Under the pieces are notes generated by a model that was given only the letters and a program-made list of their open reading frames with translations, searched no databases and was not told the origin of the DNA. The translations under genes and the position numbers were made by a program. From an uncultured Syntrophobacterales bacterium (GTDB lineage: Bacteria; Desulfobacterota; Syntrophia; Syntrophales; UBA5619): a stretch of DNA of 5,927 nt. Positions 5,456 through 5,927 of the stretch are shown piece by piece. The stretch covers positions 1 to 5,927 of the forward strand of contig CAIUXU010000076.1 of NCBI GenBank assembly GCA_903903205.1. Reading direction: 5' to 3'. The first letter of the stretch is position 1. Every line of letters begins with the position of its first letter.

Positions 5456-5927
5456 ATGCCTTACGGATATAATGGTAAAATTTTACGGGTGGACTTGACC
5501 TACGGGACGGTGACAGTCGAAGAACCTGGAGAGATCGTTTACCGCACCTACCTGGGGGGCGGGGGACTGGCTTCCTACTATCTGCTCAAAGAGCTCAAGC
5601 CGGGAATCGAACCGCTGTCGGCCGACAATATTCTGGTTTTTGCCTCCTCGGTGATTTCCGGGGCGCCGATTGCCGGCATGGTCCGTTATACCGTGGCGGC
5701 CAAATCACCCTTGACCGGGGCATACGGAGAGGCGGAGGCCGGCGGTTTCTGGGGTCCGGAGTTGAAATTCTCCGGCTTTGACGCGGTGATCATCACGGGA
5801 AAAGCGAAAAAGCCCTCTTACCTGTGGATCAACGACGGCAAGGTCGAGATCCGGTCGGCGGAAAAGATCTGGGGGCTGGAGACAGGCCCGGCCCAGCAGA
5901 TGATCCGGGATGAGCTCAAAGAGAAAC
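5456..5927 (+). CDS. Aldehyde:ferredoxin oxidoreductase family protein, N-terminal part (3' end outside window)
   Basis: The first 157 residues of a protein whose family is usually about 600 residues; the frame is open to the window edge. It shows the AFOR N-terminal domain that binds the bis-pterin tungsten (or molybdenum) cofactor: GYNGKILRVDLT (4-15), YLGGGGLASYYLL (32-44), PLSADNILVFAS (53-64), VRYTVAAKSPLTGAYG (76-91), GGFWGPELKFSGFDAVIITGKA (about 96-117) and YLWINDGKVEIR. Arg77 falls where the Pyrococcus furiosus enzyme has Arg76, which bridges pterin and Fe-S cluster (from memory, not aligned). The 4Fe-4S cysteines lie beyond the window. Enzymes of this family oxidise aldehydes to acids with ferredoxin; relatives include BamB of class II benzoyl-CoA reductase, which shares the FW-PELK and YLWI features, so the substrate cannot be fixed here. 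ATG at 5456 has GGGAG 8 nt upstream. It is divergent from the protease operon. Confidence 0.93.
   Translation, partial: MPYGYNGKILRVDLTYGTVTVEEPGEIVYRTYLGGGGLASYYLLKELKPGIEPLSADNILVFASSVISGAPIAGMVRYTVAAKSPLTGAYGEAEAGGFWGPELKFSGFDAVIITGKAKKPSYLWINDGKVEIRSAEKIWGLETGPAQQMIRDELKEK

Overview
The window looks like chromosomal DNA of an anaerobic Gram-negative bacterium, most likely a deltaproteobacterial lineage (Desulfobacterota, perhaps Syntrophales-like). Three things point there: outer-membrane lipoproteins and a Tol-Pal component (a two-membrane cell), a tungsten/molybdenum aldehyde:ferredoxin oxidoreductase family gene (anaerobic metabolism), and moderately high GC. The taxon is an inference from gene content; no rRNA or other marker is present.

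Layout: (1) 1-258, + strand, the last 85 residues of a CpoB/YbgF-type periplasmic TPR protein, normally the final gene of a tol-pal cluster. (2) 280-5226, - strand, four genes that read as one operon in the order S41 carboxy-terminal processing protease (3913-5226), divergent polysaccharide deacetylase of the YibQ/DUF610 family (2851-3828, GTG start), a large TPR lipoprotein (1142-2854, 4-nt ATGA overlap with the gene before it) and a LolB/DUF4292-like lipoprotein (280-1104). This operon runs convergently into the cpoB end with only 21 bp between stop codons and no visible terminator. (3) 5227-5455, a divergent promoter region. (4) 5456 to the window end, + strand, the first 157 residues of an aldehyde:ferredoxin oxidoreductase family protein, with a good sigma70-like -10 box and ribosome binding site.

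The - strand operon is a coherent envelope-maintenance set: a secreted or anchored protease, a peptidoglycan/polysaccharide-linked deacetylase-fold protein, and two probable outer-membrane lipoproteins. The pairing of a TPR lipoprotein with a LolB-like protein resembles the arrangement near lolB in some other proteobacteria, which hints at a lipoprotein-insertion or outer-membrane role. The oxidoreductase is transcribed away from this set and is probably functionally separate.

The most notable non-coding element is a near-perfect 12-bp palindromic hairpin at 3849-3875, in the 84-nt gap between the protease and deacetylase genes. It overlaps an imperfect 27-bp-period tandem repeat and may be a REP-like dispersed element or an intra-operonic RNA structure. 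I saw no clear sign of a novel multi-gene system, mobile element, CRISPR array, tRNA or rRNA.
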